NCBI GenBank assembly: GCA_033002965.1
Contig: JAURVB010014120.1
Location: 154,250-218,249 of the forward strand
Direction of reading: 5' to 3'
DNA from: Piper betle
Lineage: Eukaryota > Streptophyta > Magnoliopsida > Piperales > Piperaceae
Length of the DNA stretch: 64,000 bases
Position 1 is the first letter of the stretch. Every line of letters starts with the position of its first letter. A program made the translations under genes and the position numbers. Under the pieces are notes generated by a model. It saw nothing but the letters and a program-made list of their open reading frames with translations. It did not search any database and was not told the DNA's origin. This document shows, piece by piece, positions 23,370-36,100 of the stretch.

Positions 23370-24600
23370 GATATTGTGTTATAGGATTCCTAAGTTCAGC
23401 ATAGCTTCGAATGACAAATTCATCAGTCCTCCTCTGAAGTATTTGAAAAGGCAAAGGAAGAATAGCCCAATGCTGCAGAGTCCCTTCACTCAGCAGTCAA
23501 GCTCTGGTTTAGTGGAAATGTCGTCCCTAGGAGCCATCTGTTGTTAACAAAGCAAACTTGTGACTAACGATCGATGACACAATCATAAATTTTGTGTCAT
23601 TTAAAGGAGTTGATCCAACCATTCTAAGTGTGAGGAGGGCATAAGTTTTTCAAGTTCTTCTAAAGACAAAGATCACCTCTTTCCCATTGAGCACCAACTT
23701 TTATATGTTCATCGTATTACTAATGCATGACTTATCACTTTCAATTATAGACTATCTTTTCTTATCTGATGCTCATTAGGGAGTGGGAAGAAGATAATGC
23801 TTTCATCAGGGAGAAATTTGATGGTGTCAATTCATTGCAGACCCATTGCATCCACTTACCTGCATGAGGTATGCGACCTATATAAGAAGTCATCAATGAC
23901 TATTATGTTTGCCATTGGCGGCTATTGCTTTGTGCATGTCTTGTAAACAATGACTACAGTTGTTGATATGATTTTTACATGTCATTAATGAAGAGAGTCG
24001 TATATTGGAGCACGAACGAAGGCAACTTAACAAAACAATTAGAGGGGATGACTAAGTTCTCTAATATGTTCTTATTTTGTGTTCTCCAAGATGACCATTA
24101 CTTTATGGTTGTCTTCAATAGAATGAAGAAGAAAATCACGTATTACAATTCCATGAGCTCAACAAATAATGCTAGTAGAAAGTATGCATAGATTGTAATA
24201 TACTTTTAGTTCACGTTCATTAATAATTCATTTGCTTGTGTAATTGTTGTCTTGCAATGTGAATTCCCTTAGCATGTAGAGGAGTTGATGAAAACATTGT
24301 CTCTTGGAGTGTGGTAGAGGTTGACTTCGAGTGGGATTGGGAAAAATAAAAAGTCTATAAGAACTATGCCCATCCCAATGTTTATGATTGTGCAATCTTC
24401 GTCATCCTCTTTGCTGATTGTTACATTTGCCCATCAACTTCACTCAATCAAACATAATAAATCACGTTCAGATGCACATAATAGCAGATCTTATAAGGGG
24501 ATTTATTTCATCTGTTGCTTGTTCTTTAAATCGGATGTACTTGCAGAATCCCAAAGTGATAGCAACAGTGAGGAACATTAAAAGAAAATAGAAAAGATGA
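23370..24600 (+). pseudogene. Ulp1-like (C48) cysteine protease remnant, 3' half of the relic
   Basis: The stretch FSIASNDKFISPPLKYLKRQ (about 23395-23455) is followed by SPFTQQS. Then comes the protease core: a frame with FCVLQDDHYFMVVFNRM (24079-24129), where His precedes the Tyr/Trp typical of Ulp1, and ITYYNSM. In another frame, VYDCAIFVILFADCY at about 24379-24423 carries the nucleophile-type Cys. The pieces lie in different frames with stops between them, so the protease is not made. Such domains are frequent in plant Mutator-like elements; no terminal inverted repeats were found to define this element's ends. Confidence 0.65.
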
Positions 24601-25319
24601 TGTTGAATGTTGTAAAATTTGACTTTATATTCTAATTCAGTGTTTTTTGGGGGATGATCGTTACATTTGACATTAATGAATTTCACTATGTGTAGCATGT
24701 GAAATTGATGGGTGACATTAGTCGTTGATGTAATATACTCTCCATTCGTTGTTCATGTAATTTGCTACATGTAGCATGTGCCACTTTTGGGTGTTATTTG
24801 TTGTTGATGCAATATGCATGGTATTTGGGGATGGATGGGTTCTGTGATCTAAACCTAATGCCCTTTATTGATAATGACAATTACTACCTGTATTGTGTAT
24901 TAATGGCATTTGCATGATACAACTATTTGTCATTGATTCAGCCTTATAATAATGTCATATAATGGTAAACAACATTAACTTCACTAATATCAGCTTGACT
25001 TATTCTTTGAAGGACATAGTATTAAATTCTTGTGTCACATGTTCTGCATGCTTACTATATGTACAAAAAAATATTTTACTCTTGTTGTGCATGCTCTCAT
25101 GTGATTCTATAACCCAAGAATGTACCTAACTTGTTGCAGTAGGTACATTCTTGAACACGTTGTTAACTTATGGGACCTACAATGGGTTCAACAAAAATTC
25201 AAAATAAAATAAACCTTCACAATATAAAAATGAATGTCATTGATGGCCATCAATATGCCACAAACATGCCATTGATGGACAATCATGTATGACGTTCACT
25301 TTCATGTCATGCCATATAC
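24601..25319. other. Transposon-like intergenic sequence, no gene seen
   Basis: AT-rich sequence with many dispersed cattgatg motifs like those in the preceding relic, so probably its 3' non-coding part. No further domain is visible. Confidence 0.5.
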
Positions 25320-25501
25320 GGAGCCGCCGCGCTGGTTAGCGCTAGGACCACTCTCACAGCCATGGGTGGGTTTCGACATGTGCACTTGTTATGGCCTTGT
25401 TGGTTGTAGCGAGAGCACTAGTACGAGTTTCTACTGGCATCGATACTCTTAATACGTCTCTTTTGTGGCCATCCTGACCGCTGTTTGTATAGTGGGGGCA
25501 A
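25320..25501 (+). mobile_element. tRNA-related SINE-like fragment
   Basis: The block begins ggagccgccgcgctggttag and has a Pol III A-box-like ctggttagcgctagg near 25331. About 40 nt later comes a B-box-like gggtttcgac at 25368-25377. This spacing matches plant tRNA-derived SINEs. It is directly abutted by the Athila-like 5' LTR at 25502, so its 3' end is missing or undefined. Confidence 0.5.
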
Positions 25502-26656
25502 TGTTAAGTGTTTAAAATATATAATATTTACCTATGTTTTTAATATGATTTTGTACTTCTCGGGTATAAACATTATTAATTTAGTGATATTTTTCATTAT
25601 ATTCTAGTTAATTAATATTTTATTAGATATGCTTAATTTTGGTGTTTCAATGCAGAAAAAGATGAATAAATTAAGCTTTGGATTTGATTGGTCATGACAC
25701 TTGGCCCCACCCAATGGCTACAATTTATGGTGTTCAATGGAGTCGAACAGTTGGAAACTTGAAGGGACATTATAATTAATTAGACTACGTCGATTTGTGA
25801 ACACTCTCTTCGAATTCTTGTATCTCCACTTCTATATAAAGGGGTGGTCATTTGTTGTTATCATATCTCATCTCTTGGCTTCGGAGTGTAGTGAAAGAAG
25901 TAGTTTTAGTTTTTGTAATTTCTTTCTCTTTCATAATAAAAATTAGTTTCTTTTTTATATTGTTTTCTATTTTTATTATGGAGTAGTCTTTTATTTCGTT
26001 CTAGAGAAGAATGGAACTAAACATGATTTAATTGAATCTATTTCAAGCTCTTACTCTTTTATTCAATCGGATCGTTTGAATTATCATATTTTAAATGCTA
26101 AGAATAGATTGATCGCCTATATCTTAGATCATGAGGTTTAATTAGATTTCGGGAGAAATTAATTAGATTAGTCATTGATAATTCATCATACGACGAGTCT
26201 TTTGACTTGTTTGTCGTTGTGGTCGGAAGATACACAACACCGTATGCGATTGTAAGGCAAATCTTAATACATTATTTTGTTTATTAATCAATTATCACTG
26301 GGAGGTAGAAATTGAGGCAAAATAATAGAAGCATGAAGGAGCGGGAGCCACCATGTCATATAATTATCCTAGATCGACAATCTGAGGGAATAAAAGATAA
26401 GAGGAAGATTTGATGAAGATTAAATTGATGTTAAGGGAAATTCGACTCTAGAACGAGTTTTATCACTTTAACTTCGCTTTTAATTTAAAGTTATTACTTA
26501 GATTTAGTTAAGTCAATTATTTTTGTTTTGTTCTTCATTTTATTTTCTTTAATTAATTATAGGAAATTCATCTCCCTGTGGGACGATACTCAATTTTATC
26601 ATTATATTACTTGTTTCGACCGTGTATACTTGCACGTCATTGAAAATATTCTAACA
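25502..26656 (+). repeat. 5' LTR of the Athila-like element
   Basis: 1155 bp, starting TGTTAAGTGTTTAAAATATA and ending ATTCTAACA. A TATA box, TATATAAA, is at 25833-25840 and a poly(A)-signal-like AATAAA at 25935-25940, giving a plausible U3-R border near 25870-25900. Confidence 0.95.
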
Positions 26657-26663
26657 AGTTTTT

Positions 26664-26681
26664 TGGCGCCGTTGCCGGGGA
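26664..26681 (+). other. Primer-binding site
   Basis: tggcgccgttgccgggga lies 7 bp after the 5' LTR. It ends with the complement of a tRNA 3' end (TGG..) and is typical of Athila/Tat-type elements. Confidence 0.9.
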
Positions 26682-26829
26682 GATCGAATTTTCTTAAGTT
26701 AATTTAGGATTAGAATTTTGAGTGTTTTTCTTTTCTTTTTAGATTTTAGTGTCTGATTATTTTTTAAAAAAAACAAAAAAAAGGAAAAAAGGAAAAATAA
26801 ACTATATCATTGTCTTCTTCCTTGCTATT

Positions 26830-28804
26830 ATTTATTATCATTTGTTTATGCATCGATTAGTGCGGTCACCCTTGTTTTCTTGTGATCTAGAGATTGAAAG
26901 GACTTTGAGAAACTTGTGTGCCGCTGGAAGAAGAGCACAAGAACCAATAGAGGAAGAAGCCATGCACTCATGGAGGACTACCGGAGTTTTAGAATTAGAT
27001 GCACTTACTGCTTTATCTGCTCAGGTCAGTGCTTTAACTAATCAAGTTCAAAATCTTAATATGCAGGGACATGTTAAGGCTGTGGAGCCAAGGTGTGAAT
27101 GGTGTGGACAAGGACATTCTACAGGTCAATGTACAACAGATCAAGTTAACTATGTAGGCAACTTTAATAGGAACAACAATCCCTATTCCAACACCTACAA
27201 TGCGGGCTGGCGCAATAACCCCAACTTTTCATGGAATAATTCTCCACAACCGGCTGCTGTTCCCACTAATCCACCACCACCATCACAGCATTCTCGACCT
27301 CCTTCACTTTCTTTTGCAACAACCACAACAACCGGATTTGATCCAAATGTTCAATTCCATGCAACAAACTATGCAACAATTTATGCAGAATCAGCAACAA
27401 CAACAACAACAGTTTATGCAACAAGTTATGGTGCAATTAAACAAGGAACCTAGTGAGCGACCCAAGGGTGTACTTCCTAGCCAACCAGAACAACCAAGGA
27501 ATGATGGTCAAGAGCATTGCAAAGCTATAACAACCCGGAGTGGTATTACTTTACAAGAACCAGTTCAACCCAATGAAGTTAGGGAAAAAGATGATAAGCC
27601 AAGCAACAAACGTGAACCCAATACATTGGTTAGCTTACTCGGAAGCAAAGGGAAAGAAAAAGATGAAGTACTTATAGATGAGGTCGAAGAAAAGGTACCA
27701 TTTCCTTCTAGATTGAGGAAACAAAGTGATGAAAAATATTTCAAAAAATTTCTAGATATATTTAAGAAATTACAAATTAACATACCTTTTGCTGAAGCAC
27801 TTGAACAGATGCCTAGTTATGTAAAATACTTGAAGGATATTCTAGCAAAGAAAAGGAGAGTATATGACAATGAAGTTGTAGCCATGACAGAGGAATGTAG
27901 TGCTGTCCTCCAAAGAAAACTACCTCCTAAGATAAAAGACCCGGGAAAATTTGTGATTCCATGTTCAATTGGAGGAAATGTTCATTGTAATGCTTTATGT
28001 GACTTAGGTTCTAGCATTAATCTTATGCCGTTTTCTGTTTTCAAAAGGTTAGGAATCAAGGATATTGCTCCTACCAACATCACACTTCAGTTGGCTGACC
28101 GATCATTGGTATATCCTAAAGGAGTCATTGATGATGTTTTAATAAAGGTTGACAAGTTTATCTTTCCTGCAGATTTTGTAGTGCTTGAAATGGAAGGAAG
28201 GAATGATGATATACCACTCATTGTCGGGAGAGGTTTCTTGGCAACGGGGAGAACACTGATCGACGTAGCCGCCGGAAAACTTACGCTTAGGGTAAACAAC
28301 GATTATGTCACATACAACATTTTTAAATCCATGAATTGCCCAGATGCAACATATGCTTGTTCTAGAATTGAACTAAGTGATAAAATAATGTACAAAGGGG
28401 ATCAGTTGAGTGATTCATTACATAAAGCCATAAATTCTCTTTGTGAAGAAGATATTGATGTGGAAGAAATGGTTAAAGTATTAGATTCGCAACCGATCTT
28501 GCCTAGAAGATTTAGAGTTGTGGAACCTTTAGATTTACCATTCCACAAATTGCTGCCATCAGTTGAAGTACCACCTATTTTGGAGTTAAAACAACTTCCA
28601 AAACATCTCAAGTATATTTTCTTAGGGCTTGATGACACTCATCATATTATTATATCTTCAGAGCTAACTATATTGCAGAAAGAGAAGCTGATTAAAATAC
28701 TAAAAGATCACAAGTCAGCTATTGCTTGGACTATAGCAGACAAACATGGCATCTGGTGTGGTTGCTGGTCATTTTCTCCTGGACAGAAGTTCTTTTCCAC
28801 ATAG
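26830..28804 (+). pseudogene. gag-protease region, internally deleted
   Basis: The gag C-terminus reads GVLELDALTALSAQVSALTN (about 26975-27035), then the CCHC knuckle CEWCGQGHSTGQC (27096-27134), then Asn-rich sequence. A frame change near 27300 leads to a Gln-rich linker (MQQFMQNQQQQQQQF). A second block follows: INIPFAEALEQMPSYVKYL, then the aspartic protease with ALCDLGSSINLMPFSVF (catalytic Asp near 28001), LQLADRSLVYPKG, and PLIVGRGFLAT. Coding ends after HKSAIAWTIADKHGI, where reverse transcriptase would begin; the frame is then lost and closes at 28804. The gag N-terminal region is also missing. The element therefore depends on partners for replication. Confidence 0.88.
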
Positions 28805-30339
28805 TGCAATTAAAATTAAGACTGAACAAGGGGATCGATCATTTAAAGTTAATAAAGTATGGGTCAAGACCAAATTCAGTTATTCATGATAATCATCTAC
28901 CGACTAATTGTTATGAGGGAGTTCTCTTTCACTTCTTTTTCTTTATTTTTATTTTTGAGGACAATGTTTAGTTTAAGTTTGGGGGTGATGCCTTAATTTT
29001 ATGCATATTGTTCATGTTTGACTCATGTTTAGATTTAGATATACATATATATAGTGTAGTTTAGTATAAAAATTTTATTATGCAATGGTATTTTAGTCTC
29101 TTGGTTCAATGATAGATACATGTGAATTAGTCTTACCTTTCTTGAGAAAACTTGATTAATTGATATGAGGGATGAACTGAGTAAAAGATTGCATTCGAGA
29201 GTTGGTTCTCTACCTTATAATATTTTCACAATCCTTTGGTTTAGATGATTTCAATGAATGTTCTGTAATAAGGATTGTACTTGATGGTCATGACTTTTAG
29301 AATTTGCCCTAGCGACTTTCGAGGCGAAATATTTGGCTTGCCATGTTAATGGAAAATGATATAGGTATTTCTTTTTGATGAGTCTGGGCATTTCTTCAAG
29401 CCTACCTAATATAAATTATCCTTTGTACATAATTTCATGGCCTTTATTATACATATTTGTTTGATTACCCTTATTTTAGCCTTGGCCTTTTTATTGAAAA
29501 TATATCTTGCTGTTTGAGTCCTAGCACCCTAGTGTTTTGAATTCATTCTAAATTCTAATAGGGATGAAACTTTGAATAGTATAGAGGGAAGGCATTGCGT
29601 GTCATAGAGCGGTGATTGAAAAGATAATGTGGATTTTATTGGTACTTTGCTTTGTAAAAAAAAAGAAGAAAAACAAAGAAAAAAAAAGAAGAAAAGAAAA
29701 AGATGAGGCAATGATCCTCCACCAGTAAATACAAGATGAAGCAAGAGTCTTCCACTGGTTTGAAAGAAAAGAAAAAAGAAACAGTAGCAGGTAGTCAATG
29801 GAAAATCAAAGCAAAGTTAGTTCTTATATTGGGTCAATTCGATACTACATTTAAGGAAGTTTGTGTCATATTGCTTGGGGATTTGTTGTACATGTATGTC
29901 AGGATTTAGAAAGGATTTTTAATTCTAGGGCTGCATATTAGCCTCTGATTTTTCTATCTTGTCTATTCTATTTTTGGTCCCTAGCCCCTGGCCCCGTTAC
30001 AACATATAAAGACCTATTGATTCCATTAATTTGGCATTGCCTACATTAGTGGAGATGGGAGCGAAAGGTGAACATATTTAAGCATGTGCTTGATTGTATT
30101 CTCTTAGTTGCAGATGAGAATGATAAGCCAATGGATTATCTTACACACACACAGAGAGCTTTCTTTTGGATGTGATTGATGAAAGGGAATTTCTTATTTG
30201 ATTGACATCTTGTTGTACTCTTGAGGGTTTGATTGAGAATCATATGAGAATATAATGGGGACTAAGTATTTTTGTGTAGTAAAATTTTCTTTGTTATGAT
30301 ATTTTGCTCGGGACGCGCAAAAGTTTAAGTTTGGGGGTG
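28805..30339 (+). other. 3' non-coding interior of the Athila-like element
   Basis: Just after the truncated coding region, 28832-28850 (gatcatttaaagttaataa) could be a relic of the integrase C-terminus (FKVN). A first taagtttgggggtg tract lies at 28974-28987, and an identical one forms the true polypurine tract before the 3' LTR. Adenine-rich low-complexity DNA lies at 29656-29790. No env-like frame was found. Confidence 0.6.
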
Positions 30340-31495
30340 TGTTAAGTGTTTAAAATATATAATATTTACCCATGTTTTTAATATGATTTTGTACTTCTCG
30401 GGTATAAACATTATTAATTAAGTAATATTTTACTTTATTATTTTAGTTAATTAATATTTTATTATATATGCTTAACTTTGATGTTTTAATGCAGAAAAAG
30501 ATGAATAAATTAAGCTTTGGATTTGATTGGTCATGACACTTGGCGCCACCCAATGGCTACAATGTATGGTGTTCAATGGAGTCGAACAGTTGGAAACTTG
30601 AAGGGACATTATAATTAATTAGATTACGTCGATTTGTGAACACCCTCTTCGAATTCTTGTATCTCCACTTCTATATAAAGGGGTGGTCATTTGTTGTTAA
30701 TCATATCTCAACTCTTGGTTTCAGGAGTTTAGTAATAGAAGTAGTTCTAGTTTTTGTAATCTTTCTCTTTCATAATAAAAGCTAGTTTCTTTTTTATATT
30801 ATTTTCTATTTTTATTATGGAGTAATATTTTATTTCATTCTAGAGAAGAATGGAACTTAACATGATTTAATTGAATTTATTTCAAGATTTTACTCTTTTA
30901 TTCAATCAAATTGTTTGAATTATCATATTCTTAATGCTAAGAATAGATTGATCACCTAATTCTTAGATCACGAGGTTTAATTAGATTTCGGGAGAAATTA
31001 ATTAGATTAGTCATTGATAATTCATCATACGACGAGTCTTTTGACTTGTTTGTCGTTGTGGTCCGGAGATACACAACACCGTATGCGATTGTAAGGCAAA
31101 TCTTAATGCATTATTTTGTTGATTAATCAATTATCACTGGGAGGTAGAAATTGAGGCAAAATAATAGAAGCATGAAGGAGCGGGAGCCACCATGTCATAT
31201 AATTATCCTAGATCGACAATCTGAGGGAATAAAAGATAAGAGTAAGATTTGATGAAGATTAAATTCATGTTAAGGGAAATTCGACTCTAGAACGAGTTTT
31301 ATAATTTTGACTTCGCTTTTAATTTAAAGTTATTACTTAGATTTAGTTAAGTTAGTTATTTTTATTTTGCTCTTAATTTTATTTTCTTTAATTAATTATA
31401 GAAAATTCATCTCTCTGTGGGACGATACTTGATTTTATCATTATATTACTTGTTTCGACCGTGTATACTTGCATGTTATTGAAAATAGTCTAACA
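30340..31495 (+). repeat. 3' LTR of the Athila-like element
   Basis: 1156 bp, colinear with the 5' LTR with scattered substitutions and single-base indels. It ends gaaaatagtctaaca and is followed directly by family A LTR sequence. Confidence 0.95.
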
Positions 31496-32824
31496 GGGTG
31501 GACCCGTTTGGAGCTTCTACCAGGTCCGTTTAGGACTCGTTCTCTGTTTTTACGCCACTCTATTGTGTATTTGATTTATCATGTGCAGGACGAGTTAAGT
31601 GGCATTTTATCGAATCCAACTTAACTCGGGCCATTTAGCCAACGATTTTCCGGATTTATAACCCTCGAGGATGAGATCCCTCGAGTTTGTTTTCAAACTT
31701 CAGATCCAGCTCACAGTGCCTTCGGGCCTATTGTATAAATCCCAACCTAGACCTATATATATATGTATAGTTTTCGCGTTTTCAGTGAGAGATTAAATGA
31801 GGGAAATCCGACTACCGTGCTACGCGAGCGGGCACGTGTGAGTCGATAGTGGGCTCTGGAATGGTGTGCGGGCCGTTTCATTCTCGAGGGATCCTGACAA
31901 CTCCACCTTTGAGTTCCTCAAACCCGGAGAAGTGTGGAGGTTCACGGGTACTGCAATGCAGCGCATGTCTAGACTTGTGGTTTCAAAGGGTACTAAAGGC
32001 GACTACCTGAGAGTGCTCGGCCTTCGTGTTCAAGGCCAGGAGTAATATGGAAGGTGTAGAGGGCGAAAAGGAATGAGCTTTGATGCGAGAAGCGATAAAG
32101 AAATGGCCAAGGTATGAGAATGAGAAAGAAAGGGGACGCTGTCTACCCGAGGGCGACGGCTCCCATATGTGCCCTGATGAGAGTTCTTGAGGAAGTATAT
32201 AGTTTTCATTCAACAGGAGAGTTTGCTCTCCTGTGCCAGATTGATATTAGTTATTTTTCGGGCCGGTAACACTCATTACTGACGGTTTTTCTATATATAT
32301 GTAGGTGAGGAATGCGAGCGATGAAAGCTGTCGGGACTGCGGAGGAGCAGCACGGAACCGCGCACACATGTACGTGCCGCGTGTAAATGTATAATGATGA
32401 TGTGTTAATGCTATGTGAATGATAAATTAGATGTATTTGTTTGGATGAATTGCCTGTTATGAAATGAACAAATAGATGTGAATGAGCAGGGAGCCTCAGC
32501 TTAGATGAAAACAAATGAGATAATAATGGAATGTCGCGGTAGATTGTTATGTTTTGTCGTATTTTGATAAAATATTTATATACCTTTGTTACGGACAAGT
32601 TGGCCCTTATTGCACTTGTAGGGAAAACTCTGTCCGTTTTTACATAGTAATATATATTTTCTTTTGGTTTCTCATTTATTGTTTTGTCTTGTTTTTACTT
32701 GTACATCATAGCATACCGAGGGCAGATCCAGGTCGGCTTAATCGAACCCAGTAGATTAGCGAACAGTTCGGTCGCCGATGACGTTCCGGGTCGGTTCACG
32801 GGTGAACCGAAACGGGGTGTTACA
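31496..32824 (+). mobile_element. Family A LTR, right part only (copy 3)
   Basis: It matches copy 2 from about 21223 (gtggacccgtttggagcttc) to the end ggggtgttaca. The left ~1.5 kb is missing: the sequence begins directly after the Athila-like 3' LTR, and no matching left part lies on the other side of that element. Confidence 0.9.
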
Positions 32825-33149
32825 CTTGTACAATGCGCTAATAATACTATAAATTCTAATCACAATATTTATAGAACTAGGCTTAATTATTCTTTTTATT
32901 AAATTCTACACTAACCAATAATCCTATTTGTTTCAAATAAAATTTGTTCATACTATTAGTTATAGTTTATTATTTCTTTTTATTTTATTTGATAATTCTC
33001 AAATAAATGTAGTGAAACTAAAATTATTTTATTTTTTAATGCTTATTAATATCTACATAATTTTAGAATGTTAATTAAATACTTTTAAGAACTTTTTACT
33101 AGAAAAAAAGGATTTTGTTTTCAAAATTATTTGTAATTAGGAGGACAAT
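32825..33149. other. AT-rich spacer, nothing recognised
   Basis: Very AT-rich sequence between two LTRs with no coding frame and no repeat found elsewhere in the window. Confidence 0.6.
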
Positions 33150-36100
33150 TGTCACATCCCAATTTGGACCACAAGAGGAACCAGTCCGATGTGATTTGGT
33201 GAAAGGATTGAAGAATTTGCTGTTTTCTAGTTCGATTACAATGGATGTAGCAGAGAATAACGTAAGGAAAACGAAACAAACCCAATAAAATTCCCAAGGA
33301 TCTATCATCCTTGTCGTCGTTGATTCCAAAAGCTTTGTCGTACCGAGAACTTTGATTACGACAGATAACGTCGTCGATCGTCGCCAGAATTGCCGTCATC
33401 GTGTTTGCTATCCGCCAGCCATTTTCAGAGTTTTCAGCCAAAGCTTTGGCATTCCAGTGCTGGGTCTCGACTGTTCTCCAATAGATTACCGTTGTTGCCT
33501 CGTTGCACACCTTTTCTGACTAGACTCGCTACTGTGGTTGCCTGCATTGCCGGAATTGTCCACGAGTGATTTTCCCGTTCGTTGGCCTAGTTGACTCGGT
33601 CAAGTTGGGTTTGACTCACCCGATTCGACTTAGTTTGACTCATTGAGTGCATTTTTCAACATATTTTCACCGTATTTTTGCCATTTTACGGTGAATTTGG
33701 GTATGAATCTCTTTGATACATTGTTAGACATGCTATTGACATAGTATAATTTATTTAATTGATTATTGAATTGTATTGAATTTACGTATTTTTTGTTAAT
33801 TTTTGTTAATTAATTAATGTATTGAATAATTATTGATTTATTCATTAATGAATATTGAGACATTATTTATTGTTGTAATTGAATTGCTATGTTGTTTAAT
33901 TAGATCACTGGCACGCATATCATAGCATTTTGGATGGTTTCTAAGAGTGGGTTTCGATTAGGTACGAGGGGTCAGCTGCTGATTCAATTGGTAGTTGCAC
34001 CGATTATAGGTTCGTATGATCGCTCATGATTTATCTTCTACTCTATCTATTTTGTATTTCGAAAACCAATCATGTGGTTGTTTGATTGGATCCCACATAG
34101 TTGTGCTATTTTATTGACTATGATTTATAGTGTAAAACCCACGATTCGAGTTAGGGTTTTATATTCAGAACCGGTCGGGTCGACCGTTATTTTTTCGAGT
34201 TGAGTCAGTTTCAGAACACGTGTACCGAGCCGATGCCAGTCGCGTGTATGAGCTATGAGGGTCATGCGTACCTAAGTATATGATGATAACGTCATGAACA
34301 CAGCAGAACAGAATGAGTTATCAGATATATGAGAGTATGCCAGTCATTTTTTTTATTATTGTTTATATATAAGTGGATCGTAGAATTAGTTTTAGGCCGT
34401 TTATCGCGTTAGGACGCGTTACGGGCATTTTGGGTGGGTTGATAGTTCTAGAGCATATCATTATGATGTTTTGGTGTTTATTTGATTTTACGGGATTTTT
34501 CCCGAATTTTTATGGAATTTTTAGGATTTAATACGACTTAGTTATTATACTTGACTCGAGCCGGAGACGAGTCAAGTCTTATTTACGAAATTGCCACCCA
34601 ACCCTTTCTTCTCCACCCCCGACCTTTTCTCCCCCACGCCCAAACCCTAACCATCGCGCCGCCCCTATTCGCGCGCCACCGCCGCCACGGCCGACGCCGC
34701 CTGGCCGCCGTTCGACGCCGCCCAGCCCAGCCACGGCGTCGCCATGCTGCCCCGACCAGGTCCGGCCCCAATCGGGCCGCCGTGATGCCGGAATCGCCGT
34801 GCGTAGCGCCGCGGCTAAGTTTTGGTCGCGTCGTCGATTTCGCCGCCGGCGACCGTCGCCGCCACGATCAGGTGGTCGCCTCAGCACCAGCGACCACCCA
34901 GTGACCCTCCCCGACCGGAACGGAGGCCAGCGCCGCCCATCCCGGCCGGATCTCCACACCACCACGGCCGGCCTCTGTTTTATGCATTTTCCGGCGAGCC
35001 GCCACCTCCGTTGGCCTCATCGACCTTGTAGATGAGTCGGGCTCGCCGAGCCGGTTCCAATGGTACCCTACATGACCCCTATCCAGCTAGTAGATACCAC
35101 CGGCAATTGTCGCCGGAAAACCACCGGAAGTCGCCGGAAAACCGCCAGCAGCTGCCGGAAAACCGCCGGAAAATCGGAATTTCTGGAATTCGCCGGAATT
35201 CACCGGATCTTCCGCGGGGCTCACCCGGTGGAGCCCGATCGAGCTTCGGACGCCGATGAGCGCCGAATTTGAGCTCCGAGACGCGCGACAGAACCCTAGC
35301 CGTCGCCGATTGTCGACGACGAGAGGTATAATTACCTCCAATTTGATTATTTAAATTGATGATTATTAGCATAGCATGGTAGCATGGACCGATTATTTAT
35401 CATGATAGTGCCTAATTTCTGATGAAGTAATGATTGTATGATTTGAGGAATTGTAATTGAATAGTAAGTGAGCTAATGAGATAAAATGAGTTGGAGCATG
35501 ATAAGTGATCATGATGTAATTTAGAAAAACAGAATAAAATATAGTATGAATAGTTTGAGTTATGATTATTCTCTTTCATGATTATTTGACTATGATGGAT
35601 GATTATTATGTCGTGTGTGGTATTCATTGATTTTGATGCATCATGTAGTTAGAGGGCGTTAGTATTTAGTTTTGATGTGTAGGTACGGAGTAGGAGCTCG
35701 CCGCCTAGGCGCGATGACCCGCTTGGAGCTTCTACCAGGTCCGTTTAGGACTCGTCTCTGATTTACTCTTTCTATTGTATGTTTAATTTATTGCCTGCAG
35801 GACGGGTTAAGTGGCGTTTTATCGGATCCCACTTAACTCGGGCCATTTAACCGAACATTTTCCGGATTAATAACCCCTCGAGGATGAGATCCCTCGAGGA
35901 TGATTTCGAAACCAAGATCCACCACAAGTTGCCTTCGGGCCTATTATATAAATCCCTACCCAGCCCTATATATATGTAGTTTTCGCGTTTTTAGTGAGAC
36001 GAGAGACGGAGAAATCGACTGCACGTACCATGCAGAGGATGCCGTGACAGTCAAAGCGGGCTCTGGATTAGTGCCAGCGGACTGTTCCATTCCCGAGGGA

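Larger units (their letters stand above)
25502..31495 (+). mobile_element. Non-autonomous Athila-like Ty3/Gypsy retrotransposon
   Basis: This 5994-bp element has two nearly identical LTRs, 25502-26656 and 30340-31495, each bounded by TGTTA...TAACA. A primer-binding site, tggcgccgttgccgggga, sits at 26664-26681 and matches the type reported as tRNA-Asp primed in Athila elements. The polypurine tract is taagtttgggggtg (30326-30339). The internal region has gag-zinc-knuckle and protease coding but lacks nearly all reverse transcriptase, RNase H and integrase. The flanks show no TSD (ggcaa before, gggtg after), and the right flank is the middle of a family A LTR. Confidence 0.93.
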
